The notes under the pieces were generated by a model. It made no database searches and was not told where the DNA came from. It was given only the letters and a program-made list of their open reading frames with translations. Position numbers and translations under genes: made by a program. This document shows positions 1 to 6,041 of a stretch of DNA of 7,970 nucleotides, one piece after another. How positions within the stretch are numbered: the stretch's first letter is position 1; each line of letters opens with the position of its first letter. Location of the stretch: assembly GCA_031289815.1 (NCBI GenBank), contig JAITOS010000066.1, positions 1-7,970 on the forward strand, in the 5' to 3' direction. This stretch comes from Peptococcaceae bacterium (GTDB lineage Bacteria; Bacillota; Desulfitobacteriia; Desulfitobacteriales; Desulfitobacteriaceae).

Positions 1-440
1 GCTCCCATCAGACCCATACAGACCCCCAATTTCTGCCGGGGAGCCGCGTCAAGGGTGATATTCATCCCTACGGGAATCAGTAAACCCGTACCCAACGCCT
101 GGATGATCCGCCCGCCCAACAGCACCGGAAAGCTCACGGCGAAACCACCGATGATACTGCCGATGATGAGCAGAGCGACGACCGCCAGGAACAAGCGCCG
201 GGTAGGAATACTGCGGTAGAGAAAAGCGGAAATGGGAACCATCACCCCGGCGCCGAGCATATACGCGCCCGCGAGCCACTGCACGGTGGACTCCCCGATG
301 CCAAAATCGAGCATAATCGGCGTGAAGCTGATATTCATGAAGGTTTCGTTGAAGGTTGCTATAAAGGCGGCGAACGCGGCCACCGCGATGATCATTTTAT
401 AGTTGCGCCCTGTTGAAGAATCCGGTGTTGTTGAAGACAA
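1..440 (-). CDS. DHA2-type multidrug MFS transporter, N-terminal part (runs off the window)
   Basis: This is the first 146 residues of a drug:H+ antiporter of the 14-helix EmrB/LmrB type, an inner-membrane exporter of toxic compounds. The 3' end lies beyond position 1. After a polar start (about residues 1-15) come a first helix (about 16-37), a second helix (about 55-74) with QWLAGAYMLG, a short cytoplasmic loop with FLYRSIPTRRLFL (73-85) matching the motif-A region of LmrB-like proteins, a third helix (about 86-104), and the conserved GRIIQALGTGLLIP (110-123). The start is TTG at 440, chosen because AAGGAGGAG ends six bases upstream; the next Met (residue 16) lies at the first helix and has no ribosome site. 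The leader carries an overlapping small ORF and a terminator-like hairpin, so attenuation is likely. The substrate cannot be told from sequence. Confidence 0.9.
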   Translation of the reverse strand, partial: MSSTTPDSSTGRNYKMIIAVAAFAAFIATFNETFMNISFTPIMLDFGIGESTVQWLAGAYMLGAGVMVPISAFLYRSIPTRRLFLAVVALLIIGSIIGGFAVSFPVLLGGRIIQALGTGLLIPVGMNITLDAAPRQKLGVCMGLMG

Positions 441-442
441 TG

Positions 443-505
443 TTACTCCTCCTTCGTTTTCGGGTAATAAAAAACACGCAGAACCCCCCTCGGAATTCTA
501 CGCAT
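443..505 (-). CDS. Possible 20-residue leader peptide upstream of the MFS gene
   Basis: ATG at 505 opens a 20-codon frame closed by TAA at 445-443, two bases before the TTG of the transporter. The peptide begins MRRIPRG and ends FYYPKTKEE. Its last codons (AAG GAG GAG) are themselves the ribosome site of the transporter, and its first codons run through the terminator-like hairpin. A translating ribosome would therefore both block the hairpin and stop where re-initiation is possible, as known for leader peptides of some Gram-positive resistance genes. Against it: no strong ribosome site precedes this ATG (only weak AGAG), so translation is unproven and the frame may be chance. Confidence 0.35.
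   Translation of the reverse strand: MRRIPRGVLRVFYYPKTKEE
467..502 (-). terminator. Terminator-like hairpin in the MFS leader (attenuator or upstream terminator)
   Basis: On the minus strand an 11-bp stem (CGTAGAATTCC with GGGGTTCTGCG, arms at 502-492 and 487-477, including three G-U pairs) closes a four-base loop and is followed by TGTTTTTTATT. It lies between the predicted promoter and the TTG start of the MFS gene, so it would end transcription before the gene unless relieved. It could also simply end read-through from the exported-protein gene upstream. Confidence 0.6.
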
Positions 506-525
506 CTCTGCTGGCCGATTCTTAT

Positions 526-555
526 ATTTTATCGTATCCGGCGTCCAAAAGTCAA
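526..555 (-). promoter_or_regulatory. Promoter for the MFS transporter
   Basis: Minus-strand TTGACT (555-550) and TAAAAT (531-526) are separated by 18 bp, five of six matches each to the sigma-A consensus. This predicts a transcript start near 519 and a leader of about 80 bases. The -35 box lies inside the promoter-proximal arm of the 12-bp inverted repeat. Confidence 0.6.
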
Positions 556-580
556 TTTTTATTTTAGGGACTTTTGGACG
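542..580. promoter_or_regulatory. 12-bp perfect inverted repeat over the MFS -35 box (operator candidate)
   Basis: CGTCCAAAAGTC (542-553) and its exact complement GACTTTTGGACG (569-580) are separated by 15 bases. One arm covers the last codons of the exported-protein gene and the other covers the -35 box of the MFS promoter; the stop codon lies in the spacer. No T-run follows either side, so an ordinary terminator is unlikely. A dimeric repressor site (for example TetR- or MarR-like) is an inference. Confidence 0.5.
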
Positions 581-1160
581 GTGTAGATTGCAAGTTTAAT
601 TGCCCACCATATGTCACCAGGCTATTTGAGAGTTTTTTCAAGCCGCCTTGGGAATCAAACGGTTGCGTCGATAACGAGCTTGCCGGCATCAGCTCCTTTA
701 GCGTTTGTGATGTGACAAAAGGGTTGGCAAGCGCCGCAAAAATTCTCTGATTGTCCGCTTTATTCTCATAATAATCCATAAATCTCACGAACGCCAGGAT
801 TTCACGCTCAAGATCCTTATCGTCCAACTCTATCAAGAAAAACTTCTTCACATTTTCCTGAAATTCTTCTTGATCCAGGTCGCTGCTTACGCCGGATGCT
901 TCAAATTCCGCCACAATATAAGCATAGGCGTTGGGGTACAACGCTATTCCCTGTTCTTGCGTCAGAGCCGCTTCGGGGAAAAGGCGGATGGTTTTCCCAT
1001 AAAGCGTGAAGGGCGCATACTGTTTCACATGGTTCACCACTTCAATTTTTGTCAATTCCGCCACATTGTCATATCTCGCTGGAGAACCTGCCGCCACGAA
1101 GAAAATCATGCTCAACATAAGGGTGAAACCTATCGCTATCGCTCGAAGTAACCGTTTCAT
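564..1160 (-). CDS. Exported protein of unknown function (198 aa)
   Basis: I do not recognise a family. The start at 1160 has GGAGGG six to seven bases upstream and opens directly into a signal peptide: basic n-region KRLLR, hydrophobic stretch of about residues 6-24, and a likely signal peptidase I site after VAA (22-24); with no lipobox cysteine it is not an obvious lipoprotein. The mature part has no cysteine. Its middle is acidic and charged (DLDQEEF, ELDDKDLEREI, about 94-121) and probably helical, followed by aromatic FVRFMDYYENK (124-134). The last 40 residues are rich in Ser, Gln, Gly and Pro and look disordered. In-frame starts further upstream would bury the signal peptide; the one at 1193 has AGGAG only one base away, too close. 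It is divergent from the feo operon and has its own promoter, so a link to iron is possible but unsupported. Confidence 0.75.
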   Translation of the reverse strand: MKRLLRAIAIGFTLMLSMIFFVAAGSPARYDNVAELTKIEVVNHVKQYAPFTLYGKTIRLFPEAALTQEQGIALYPNAYAYIVAEFEASGVSSDLDQEEFQENVKKFFLIELDDKDLEREILAFVRFMDYYENKADNQRIFAALANPFVTSQTLKELMPASSLSTQPFDSQGGLKKLSNSLVTYGGQLNLQSTPSKSP

Positions 1161-1308
1161 TTCATCCCTCCAAGCTTCAATTGAACCTTTCATTCTCCTG
1201 TAACTAACAATACATACCAAGATAGGATATGTGTTGAAATACACCTTCATTTCGAGTGCAGACTCGCCCATTCGCACTTTCCATAAAGGAAATCTTTTTT
1301 ACAGAAGC

Positions 1309-1337
1309 ATCCTATTCTTTATTTTAGTGTTTGTCAA
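1309..1337 (-). promoter_or_regulatory. Promoter for the exported-protein gene
   Basis: Minus-strand TTGACA (1337-1332) is a perfect -35, followed after 17 bp by TAGGAT (1314-1309), four of six matches to TATAAT. It implies a 5' leader of about 140 bases before the ATG at 1160. That leader contains only short hairpins, such as CGAGT/ACTCG around a four-base loop, and no riboswitch class I recognise. Confidence 0.5.
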
Positions 1338-1414
1338 GTTGCGTGCGACTACTTGCATTCGCAGTTTTTTCTATGATTTTTGGGTGACTTGCACAAACAT
1401 TTTAGCCGCCGCTG

Positions 1415-1443
1415 TTGACTTTGTTGGTTAGGCGTGATAAACT
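1415..1443 (+). promoter_or_regulatory. Promoter of the feo operon
   Basis: TTGACT (1415-1420), a 17-bp spacer and TAAACT (1438-1443) fit a sigma-A promoter, giving a start near 1450 and a leader of about 55 bases. It is the only good plus-strand promoter seen before feoA, and all four downstream genes are closely spaced. Confidence 0.55.
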
Positions 1444-1462
1444 TTGGTTAGTTTGAGCTAAC
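1424..1462. promoter_or_regulatory. Repeated GTTAG sites over the feo promoter (metalloregulator operator candidate)
   Basis: TTGGTTAG occurs at 1424-1431 and again at 1444-1451, exactly 20 bp apart, on either side of the -10 box. The second copy is also an inverted repeat, GTTAG (1447-1451) with CTAAC (1458-1462). DtxR/IdeR iron boxes are built from GGTTAG/CTAACC halves but spaced by one base, so the resemblance is partial. I see no good 7-1-7 Fur box. Confidence 0.4.
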
Positions 1463-1467
1463 TTTTG

Positions 1468-1482
1468 AATGAATGGTTCATT
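1468..1482. promoter_or_regulatory. 15-bp palindrome in the feoA leader
   Basis: AATGAA-TGG-TTCATT is a perfect 6-3-6 inverted repeat lying between the predicted transcript start and the feoA ribosome site (1493-1498). It may be an operator or a weak RNA hairpin; it does not match the Fur or PerR consensus well. Confidence 0.3.
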
Positions 1483-1505
1483 ACACTCTGTTAGGAGGGA
1501 TATGT

Positions 1506-1715
1506 ATGCCGCTTACTATGGCACTGCCCGGAGAAAAGATGAGCATTAAAAAAATCACCGGTAAAGACGACACCAAACGCCATCTGGAGTCCCTCGGTTT
1601 TATCGTCGGTGAATACGTCACCGTGGTAGCCGAACTCGCCGGCAATCTGATCCTCAACGTCAAAGGTTCCCGTATCGCTTTGGACAAAGCGATGGCTCAT
1701 CGTATCATCATCTAA
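1506..1715 (+). CDS. feoA: FeoA family ferrous iron transport protein (first copy)
   Basis: This is a 69-residue SH3-like FeoA protein, a small cytosolic partner of the FeoB iron permease. The pattern is typical: MALPGEKMSIKKITG at the N terminus, a central helix with HLESLGFIVGEYV (26-38), then beta strands with GNLILNVKGSRIALDKAMAHRIII. The start at 1506 is chosen because AGGAGG (1493-1498) lies seven bases upstream; an in-frame ATG at 1473 would put this ribosome site inside the gene. It is the first gene of the feo operon, 21 bases before the second feoA. It is clearly diverged from the second copy: it lacks the APLGDPIEVKVRGYELSLR segment and has AELAGNLILNVKGSRIALD there. This suggests distinct roles, such as one FeoA binding FeoB and another a regulatory partner (inference). 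Confidence 0.92.
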   Translation: MPLTMALPGEKMSIKKITGKDDTKRHLESLGFIVGEYVTVVAELAGNLILNVKGSRIALDKAMAHRIII

Positions 1716-1736
1716 ATTCAGGAGGGATCAACGGTC

Positions 1737-1958
1737 GTGAAAACATTGAAAAATTCAGCCTGCGGTGAAACCGTCACCATCGTCAAGCTTCACGGCGAAG
1801 GCGCTATCAAACGAAGAATCATGGATATGGGTTTAACCAAGGGTACGCAGGTTTTTATCCGCAAAGTAGCGCCTTTAGGCGACCCCATCGAAGTCAAAGT
1901 CCGCGGCTATGAACTCAGTCTCCGCAAAAGCGACGCTGATATGGTCGAAGTCAGCTGA
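1737..1958 (+). CDS. feoA: FeoA family ferrous iron transport protein (second copy)
   Basis: This 73-residue FeoA is the more canonical of the two, with IKRRIMDMGLTKG (24-36) and VAPLGDPIEVKVRGYELSLRK (44-64). The latter is the signature of the Firmicutes FeoA SH3-like fold thought to contact FeoB. The start is GTG at 1737. AGGAGG (1720-1725) lies 11 bases upstream, a little long, but no better in-frame start exists and the N terminus KTLKNSACGETVTIVKL matches the family. It sits between the first feoA and feoB, 48 bases before the latter, and is surely co-transcribed. Its Cys9 is in a common FeoA position and need not bind metal. Confidence 0.93.
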   Translation: MKTLKNSACGETVTIVKLHGEGAIKRRIMDMGLTKGTQVFIRKVAPLGDPIEVKVRGYELSLRKSDADMVEVS

Positions 1959-2006
1959 TTTTTAGCTGTATGTCCTTATATTAATTTAGCTGGAGGAAGG
2001 TGCATC

Positions 2007-4148
2007 ATGTCCATAAAAATCGCCTTGGCGGGAAATCCGAACTGCGGTAAAACGACCATGTTCAATGATTTGACCGGCAGTTCGCAATACGTCGGCAACT
2101 GGCCCGGCGTCACCGTCGAGAAAAAGGAAGGCAAGCTCAAAGGCCACCGCGACGTGGTCATTCAGGATCTGCCGGGAATTTATTCTTTATCTCCTTATTC
2201 GCCGGAAGAAGTGGTATCCCGAAATTATCTGGTCAAAGAAAAACCCGACGCCCTCATCAATATCGTAGACGCCTCCAATCTCGAACGCAATTTATACTTA
2301 ACGACCCAACTGGCGGAGATCGGCTTACCGATGGTCATCGCCCTCAATATGATCGACATCATCCGCAAAAACGGCGACCGTATTGATATCGCCGGATTGA
2401 GCAAAGCTCTCGGCTGCCCGATCGTTGAGACCTCCGCTTTAAAAGGAATCGGCTCTTCCGAAGTGGCCCAGAAAGCGTTGGAGCTGGCAAAGGCGCAAAA
2501 ACCGGCGACGACTTCCTTCTCCTATTCTCCGGAAGTCGAAAGCGCCCTGACCAAAATCGGAGCTCTGCTGGAAGGCAAGATTAAACATACCAACCCTCGC
2601 TGGTTCGCCCTTAAATTATTTGAGCGCGACCGGGAAATTGCCAAGGAATTCACCTTAGACGCTTCTATCCGGCAGCAGATTGAAGATGTTATTCTCGAAT
2701 GCGAACGGCATTTTGACGACGACAGCGAGAGCATTATCACCAACGAACGCTATACCTATATCACGAAGGTCATCCAGAAACATATCCATATCAAGAGTAC
2801 CGCCGCTTTATCTACTTCCGATAAGATTGATAGGATCGTCACCCATCGGGTGCTGGCTCTTCCCATCTTTGTCGTGGTCATGTTTTTGGTCTATTTTGTT
2901 TCTATCTCTACGCTCGGTACCTGGATGACCGATTGGGTCAATGATAATCTATTCGGCGAGCTTGTTCCCGGCGCGATCGCCAGCTTTCTCGACTCCGTCG
3001 GCAGCGCCGAATGGTTGAACGCGCTCATTCTGGATGGGATCGTGGCCGGTGTCGGCGCGGTTCTCGGCTTCCTGCCCCAGATGCTGGTTTTGTTCTTATG
3101 TCTGGCTATTCTGGAAGACTGCGGCTATATGGCGCGCGTCGCTTTTATTATGGACCGTATTTTCAAACGCTTCGGCTTATCCGGTAAATCGTTTATTCCC
3201 ATCCTCATCGGCACCGGCTGCGGCGTTCCCGCGATCATGGCCTCCAGAACCATTGAAAGTGAAAAAGATCGCCGGATGACAGTCATCACGACGACCTTTA
3301 TTCCCTGCGGAGCGAAGCTGCCGATCATTGCCCTGATCGCCGGCGCTCTATTCCCCGGCTCGCTTTGGGTCGGCCCCTCCGCCTACTTTATCGGCATCGC
3401 CGCGATCATCATTTCCGGAATCATGCTCAAAAAAACCAAGCTGTTTGCCGGCGACCCGACGCCTTTTATCATGGAATTACCCGCCTATCACATCCCCGGC
3501 GTTAAAGGTGTTTTGATTCATATGTGGGACCGCGGCAAGGCTTTCGTCAAAAAGGCGGGGACCATCATCCTGGTGGCCTGTATCCTCATCTGGTTCCTCA
3601 GCGCCTTTGACTGGCATCTGCAATTCGTCGATATCGAAGAGTCGATCTTAGCTTCCATCGGTCAGGTGATCGCGCCTCTGTTCGCGCCTTTAGGCTGGGG
3701 AGAATGGCGCTCGGCGGTCGCCTCCATCACCGGACTCATCGCCAAGGAAAATGTGGTCGGCACCTTCGGTATCCTGTATGGATTCGAAGAAGTGGCCGAG
3801 GACGGCGTGGAATACTGGGCCGTGCTTACCGCCTCCTTTACTCAGCTCGCGGCTTTCAGCTTCCTCGTGTTTAACCTGCTGTGCGCCCCTTGCTTCGCCG
3901 CTATCGGCGCTGTGCGGAGAGAGATGATGTCGGCCAAGTGGACTTGGTTCGCCATCGGCTATCAGACCGTCTTCGCTTATGTCATCGCCTTGATCATTTA
4001 CCAAATCGGTATGCTCGTCAGCGGTAACGGCTTTGGCGTTGGCTCCGCTGTCGCTGTACTCTTCATCATCGCCCTGCTCTATCTGCTGTTCCGCAGACCC
4101 GCCAGCGTCGAACCACCCGTCCAAGCCGCAGGCAAAAAAGCCGCATAA
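2007..4148 (+). CDS. feoB: Ferrous iron transport protein B (GTPase-permease)
   Basis: FeoB takes up Fe(II) across the inner membrane. The 713 residues carry the full architecture. The N-terminal G domain has G1 GNPNCGKT (9-16), the G2 threonine in GVTVE (T36), G3 DLPG (54-57), G4 NMID (114-117) and G5 SALKG (143-147). A helical GDI-like linker follows to about 275. The permease part starts near 282 and contains both gate motifs, GTGCGVP (402-408) and FIPCGAKLP (431-439), and the late CAPC (626-629), all cysteines intact. The last helix ends near 698, with a short basic tail. Length is usual for the compact bacterial type. GGAGG lies ten bases before the ATG. It follows two feoA genes and precedes the Cys-rich partner, a standard anaerobe arrangement. 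Nothing is truncated. Confidence 0.98.
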   Translation: MSIKIALAGNPNCGKTTMFNDLTGSSQYVGNWPGVTVEKKEGKLKGHRDVVIQDLPGIYSLSPYSPEEVVSRNYLVKEKPDALINIVDASNLERNLYLTTQLAEIGLPMVIALNMIDIIRKNGDRIDIAGLSKALGCPIVETSALKGIGSSEVAQKALELAKAQKPATTSFSYSPEVESALTKIGALLEGKIKHTNPRWFALKLFERDREIAKEFTLDASIRQQIEDVILECERHFDDDSESIITNERYTYITKVIQKHIHIKSTAALSTSDKIDRIVTHRVLALPIFVVVMFLVYFVSISTLGTWMTDWVNDNLFGELVPGAIASFLDSVGSAEWLNALILDGIVAGVGAVLGFLPQMLVLFLCLAILEDCGYMARVAFIMDRIFKRFGLSGKSFIPILIGTGCGVPAIMASRTIESEKDRRMTVITTTFIPCGAKLPIIALIAGALFPGSLWVGPSAYFIGIAAIIISGIMLKKTKLFAGDPTPFIMELPAYHIPGVKGVLIHMWDRGKAFVKKAGTIILVACILIWFLSAFDWHLQFVDIEESILASIGQVIAPLFAPLGWGEWRSAVASITGLIAKENVVGTFGILYGFEEVAEDGVEYWAVLTASFTQLAAFSFLVFNLLCAPCFAAIGAVRREMMSAKWTWFAIGYQTVFAYVIALIIYQIGMLVSGNGFGVGSAVAVLFIIALLYLLFRRPASVEPPVQAAGKKAA

Positions 4149-4154
4149 AGGTAT

Positions 4155-4164
4155 AAGGTGGTGA
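4155..4164 (+). promoter_or_regulatory. Ribosome binding site deciding the start of the Cys-rich protein
   Basis: AAGGTGGTGA differs by one base from AAGGAGGTGA and lies eight bases before ATG 4173. The two in-frame GTG codons at 4158 and 4161 fall inside this site, so they are better read as Shine-Dalgarno than as starts. Confidence 0.65.
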
Positions 4165-4172
4165 ACCGGATC

Positions 4173-4346
4173 ATGTCCACGTTCGTCCTTAGTCTCTTCC
4201 TCTTACTCGGCGTCGGGCTGGCCGTCCGCAGTATCTACCGCTCCAAAAAGAACGGCAGCGCTTGTGGCTGCGGTTGCGGCGACGGGTGTGCCGGTTGCGG
4301 CTGCGGCGACGACGCCGAGCCGGAAGACCTTTCCTCCTCAAAGTAG
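4173..4346 (+). CDS. FeoB-associated Cys-rich membrane protein
   Basis: This 57-residue protein has one N-terminal membrane helix (TFVLSLFLLLGVGLAVRSIY, about 3-22), a basic patch RSKK, then a Gly/Cys stretch with six cysteines spaced CxCxCxxxCxxCxC and an acidic tail. This is the layout of the small proteins encoded directly after feoB in many anaerobic Firmicutes; they are thought to accept, buffer or sense iron at the membrane, but no biochemical role is firmly known. The ATG at 4173 is preferred over the GTGs at 4158 and 4161 because of the ribosome site that covers them and because MSTF is a family-like beginning. It lies 24 bases after feoB and 14 before the terminator stem, so it is the last gene of the operon. 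Confidence 0.88.
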   Translation: MSTFVLSLFLLLGVGLAVRSIYRSKKNGSACGCGCGDGCAGCGCGDDAEPEDLSSSK

Positions 4347-4360
4347 CAAAAAAGCAACAA

Positions 4361-4411
4361 AAAGGGGCTGTCTCACTGATGATGGAAAAAGCATCGTGAG
4401 ACAGCCCCTTT
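4361..4411. terminator. Bidirectional terminator between the feo operon and the convergent NifX-type gene
   Basis: AAAGGGGCTGTCTCAC (4361-4376) pairs perfectly with 4396-4411, a 16-bp stem with a 19-base loop. On the plus strand it is followed by GTTTTTAG; on the minus strand by TTGTTGCTTTTTTGC. It therefore closes both convergent units. The GGGGCTGTCTCA core recurs in terminators and dispersed repeats of Firmicutes, as I recall, so copies elsewhere in this genome would not surprise. Confidence 0.93.
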
Positions 4412-4426
4412 GTTTTTAGAATGACT

Positions 4427-4765
4427 TCACAGGTTTTTCAGCAGCTCTTCCAGGCAGTCGTCAATAAAGCCTGTCACCTGCACCGCTCGCGGCCCGTGCT
4501 CTTCCAGCTTGGTCTGAGCGCCCTCGCCGATCTTTACCACCAACACCAGATCACAGTCGGCCAGCATGGTAAACACGTCTTGCCGACTGTCGTCATGAGT
4601 GCCGAAATTGCAATACGGCTGGCAGGAGCGGATTTCCAAAGGAACCAGCTGCTTGTCCTTGATCTCGGCAATATAGAACTGATCCGTATGTCCGAAGTGG
4701 CGGTTAATCATTTTTCCGTCCGAGCTGGCCATCGCAATCCTTACCGCCTTATCTTTATCGCCCAT
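4427..4765 (-). CDS. NifX/NifB-type dinitrogenase iron-molybdenum cofactor family protein
   Basis: The 112 residues form one Nitro_FeMo-Co domain (the fold of NifX, NafY and the NifB C-terminal part), which binds Fe-S or Mo-Fe-S clusters. Family marks are VRIAMASSDGKMINRHFGHTDQFYIAEI (8-35) with His23 and His26, the Cys-rich CQPYC (48-52) followed by THDDSRQDVFTML, and LADCDLVLVVKIGEGA (69-83). No other nitrogenase gene is present, so a general role in metal-cluster binding or delivery is more likely than nitrogen fixation; stand-alone homologues in anaerobes mostly lack a proven function. Its ATG overlaps the end of the PLP-enzyme gene by 11 bases (ATGGGCGATAA), with a GAGGGGGGAG ribosome site inside that gene, so the two are translationally coupled. 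It converges on the feo operon. Confidence 0.88.
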   Translation of the reverse strand: MGDKDKAVRIAMASSDGKMINRHFGHTDQFYIAEIKDKQLVPLEIRSCQPYCNFGTHDDSRQDVFTMLADCDLVLVVKIGEGAQTKLEEHGPRAVQVTGFIDDCLEELLKNL

Positions 4766-5990
4766 CGTCTCTCCCCCCTCTCAACGCCTGATCCAGATCG
4801 CTGATCACGTCCTCCGCGTCTTCGATCCCCACCGACAAGCGGAGTAAGCGGTCATTGACCCCCGCTTTTTCCCGCATCTCCTCCGGTATGGCGGCGTGCG
4901 TCTGGACCAGGGGAAAGGTGAGCAGGGTTTCGGTACCGCCCAGACTTTCCGCGAAGAGAACCAATTTTAAGTGATTCAGGGTAGGCACGACGTCCGCCGC
5001 TCTTTTCAGGCTGAAAGAGATCATGCCGCCAAAGCCTGTCGTTTGCCGCTTGGAGAGCTCATAGCCCGGATGATCGGGATCGCCCACATAATGTACCTGA
5101 TCCACGACAGGATGAGCTTTCAGAAATTTCACGATTTTAAAGGCGTTTTCCTGCTGCCGCTCCAACCTGATGGCCAGCGTTTTCAGGCTGCGCAAGGTGA
5201 GCCAGCTGTCAAAGGGCGAAAGCATCCCCCCCTCTGAGATCGACAAGGTATAGATCTGCTCGATCAATTCGCTGTCGGCAAGCACAATAAAGCCGGACAG
5301 GATATCGTTATGGCCGCCGATATACTTCGTGCCGCTGTGAATCACGATGTCCGCGCCAAAATCGATCGGTTTCTGAAAATAGGGGGATAAAAAGGTATTG
5401 TCCACGATCATCCAGACGTTATGCTTTTTGCTGATCGCGGAAACCGCTTGCAGATCGGTAACGTTCATCATGGGATTGGATGGGGTTTCGAGGAAGATGG
5501 CCTTGGTATTGGGCCGGATGGCCGCTTCGATTTCCTCGGTATGACTGGTGTCCACATAAGAAAACTCCAGTCCGAATTTACCGTAAATCGTCGTGAACAA
5601 GCGATAGGTGCCGCCGTACAAATCGTTCGATACCAAAATATGATCCCCCTGACTGAACAGCTTCAAGAGGATGGAGATGGCGGCCATACCGCTGGCGAAG
5701 GCCCAGGCTTTCAGACCGTGTTCCAGCATGGCGATCGTGTTCTCCAATTCCAGGCGGGTCGGATTCCCCACCCGGCTATAGCTGAAGCCGGTCGATTCAT
5801 CAAAGGCCGGATGGGCAAACAGAGCGCTTTGGTAGACAGGCGTGTTAACGGCTCCGGTCGCTTTGTCGATGCCCGAATAGCCCCGGACCAGCTGCGTAGT
5901 CGTCTGATAACGCAGGGACGCGCTGTTTTTATCAATCCCCTTTATATCCTTTACCGTCTTCGCCAGTATGTCCAGATTGCTCTCTTCCAT
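4755..5990 (-). CDS. Trans-sulfuration PLP enzyme (cystathionine gamma-synthase/gamma-lyase type)
   Basis: This 411-residue Cys/Met-metabolism PLP enzyme acts on cystathionine, homoserine esters or cysteine/methionine in the cytosol. Visible marks are GAVNTPVYQSALF (46-58), YSR (71-73) for cofactor phosphate from the neighbouring subunit, SGM (100-102), LYGGTY (124-129), the Asp contacting the pyridine nitrogen in VDNTF (D197), the Schiff-base lysine in HSGTKYIGGHND (K222), SLGGTETL (349-356), and the substrate-carboxylate Arg in RLSVGIED (R384). The N terminus is about 28 residues longer than typical, with no later Met to use instead. The ATG at 5990 has GGGG about 11 bases upstream. Synthase, gamma-lyase and methionine gamma-lyase cannot be separated reliably by eye, so no symbol is given. 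The next gene, NifX-type, overlaps its end, hinting at cysteine-derived sulfur for cluster chemistry (inference). Confidence 0.92.
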   Translation of the reverse strand: MEESNLDILAKTVKDIKGIDKNSASLRYQTTTQLVRGYSGIDKATGAVNTPVYQSALFAHPAFDESTGFSYSRVGNPTRLELENTIAMLEHGLKAWAFASGMAAISILLKLFSQGDHILVSNDLYGGTYRLFTTIYGKFGLEFSYVDTSHTEEIEAAIRPNTKAIFLETPSNPMMNVTDLQAVSAISKKHNVWMIVDNTFLSPYFQKPIDFGADIVIHSGTKYIGGHNDILSGFIVLADSELIEQIYTLSISEGGMLSPFDSWLTLRSLKTLAIRLERQQENAFKIVKFLKAHPVVDQVHYVGDPDHPGYELSKRQTTGFGGMISFSLKRAADVVPTLNHLKLVLFAESLGGTETLLTFPLVQTHAAIPEEMREKAGVNDRLLRLSVGIEDAEDVISDLDQALRGGRDDGR

Positions 5991-6041
5991 ATCTTTAAAA
6001 ACCCCTTTTTTATGTACATCTGTTTAGTATGTTATGGTCTC

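Larger units (their letters stand above)
1161..1505. other. Gene-free divergent promoter region between the exported-protein gene and the feo operon
   Basis: No coding frame here has a ribosome site or family-like protein; short open frames are chance. The stretch is AT-richer than the flanking feo genes and holds two outward promoters (-35 boxes at 1332-1337 minus and 1415-1420 plus), a cluster of GTTAG motifs, and a 15-bp palindrome just before the feoA ribosome site. Confidence 0.6.

Noticed and set aside
1344..1370. Hairpin TGCGA/TCGCA followed by six T on the plus strand
   Set aside because: The stem is only 5 bp with a 10-base loop, and no plus-strand gene or promoter lies upstream for it to terminate.
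1473..1505. Eleven-residue N-terminal extension of the first FeoA
   Set aside because: The extension would contain the AGGAGG site that serves ATG 1506 and part of the leader palindrome; FeoA proteins normally begin near MPLTMALPGE.
1300..1505. Fur or PerR box upstream of feoA
   Set aside because: No segment approaches TGATAAT-N-ATTATCA or the PerR variant; the 15-bp palindrome shares only a few positions.
3690..4124. Open frame of 144 codons on the minus strand inside feoB
   Set aside because: It lies wholly antisense to the FeoB permease region, has no ribosome site, and its low-complexity Asp/Gly/Glu/His-rich composition is typical of reverse-complement reading.
4158..4172. GTG starts for the Cys-rich FeoB-associated protein
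   Set aside because: Both GTGs lie within AAGGTGGTGA, which is an almost ideal ribosome site for ATG 4173.
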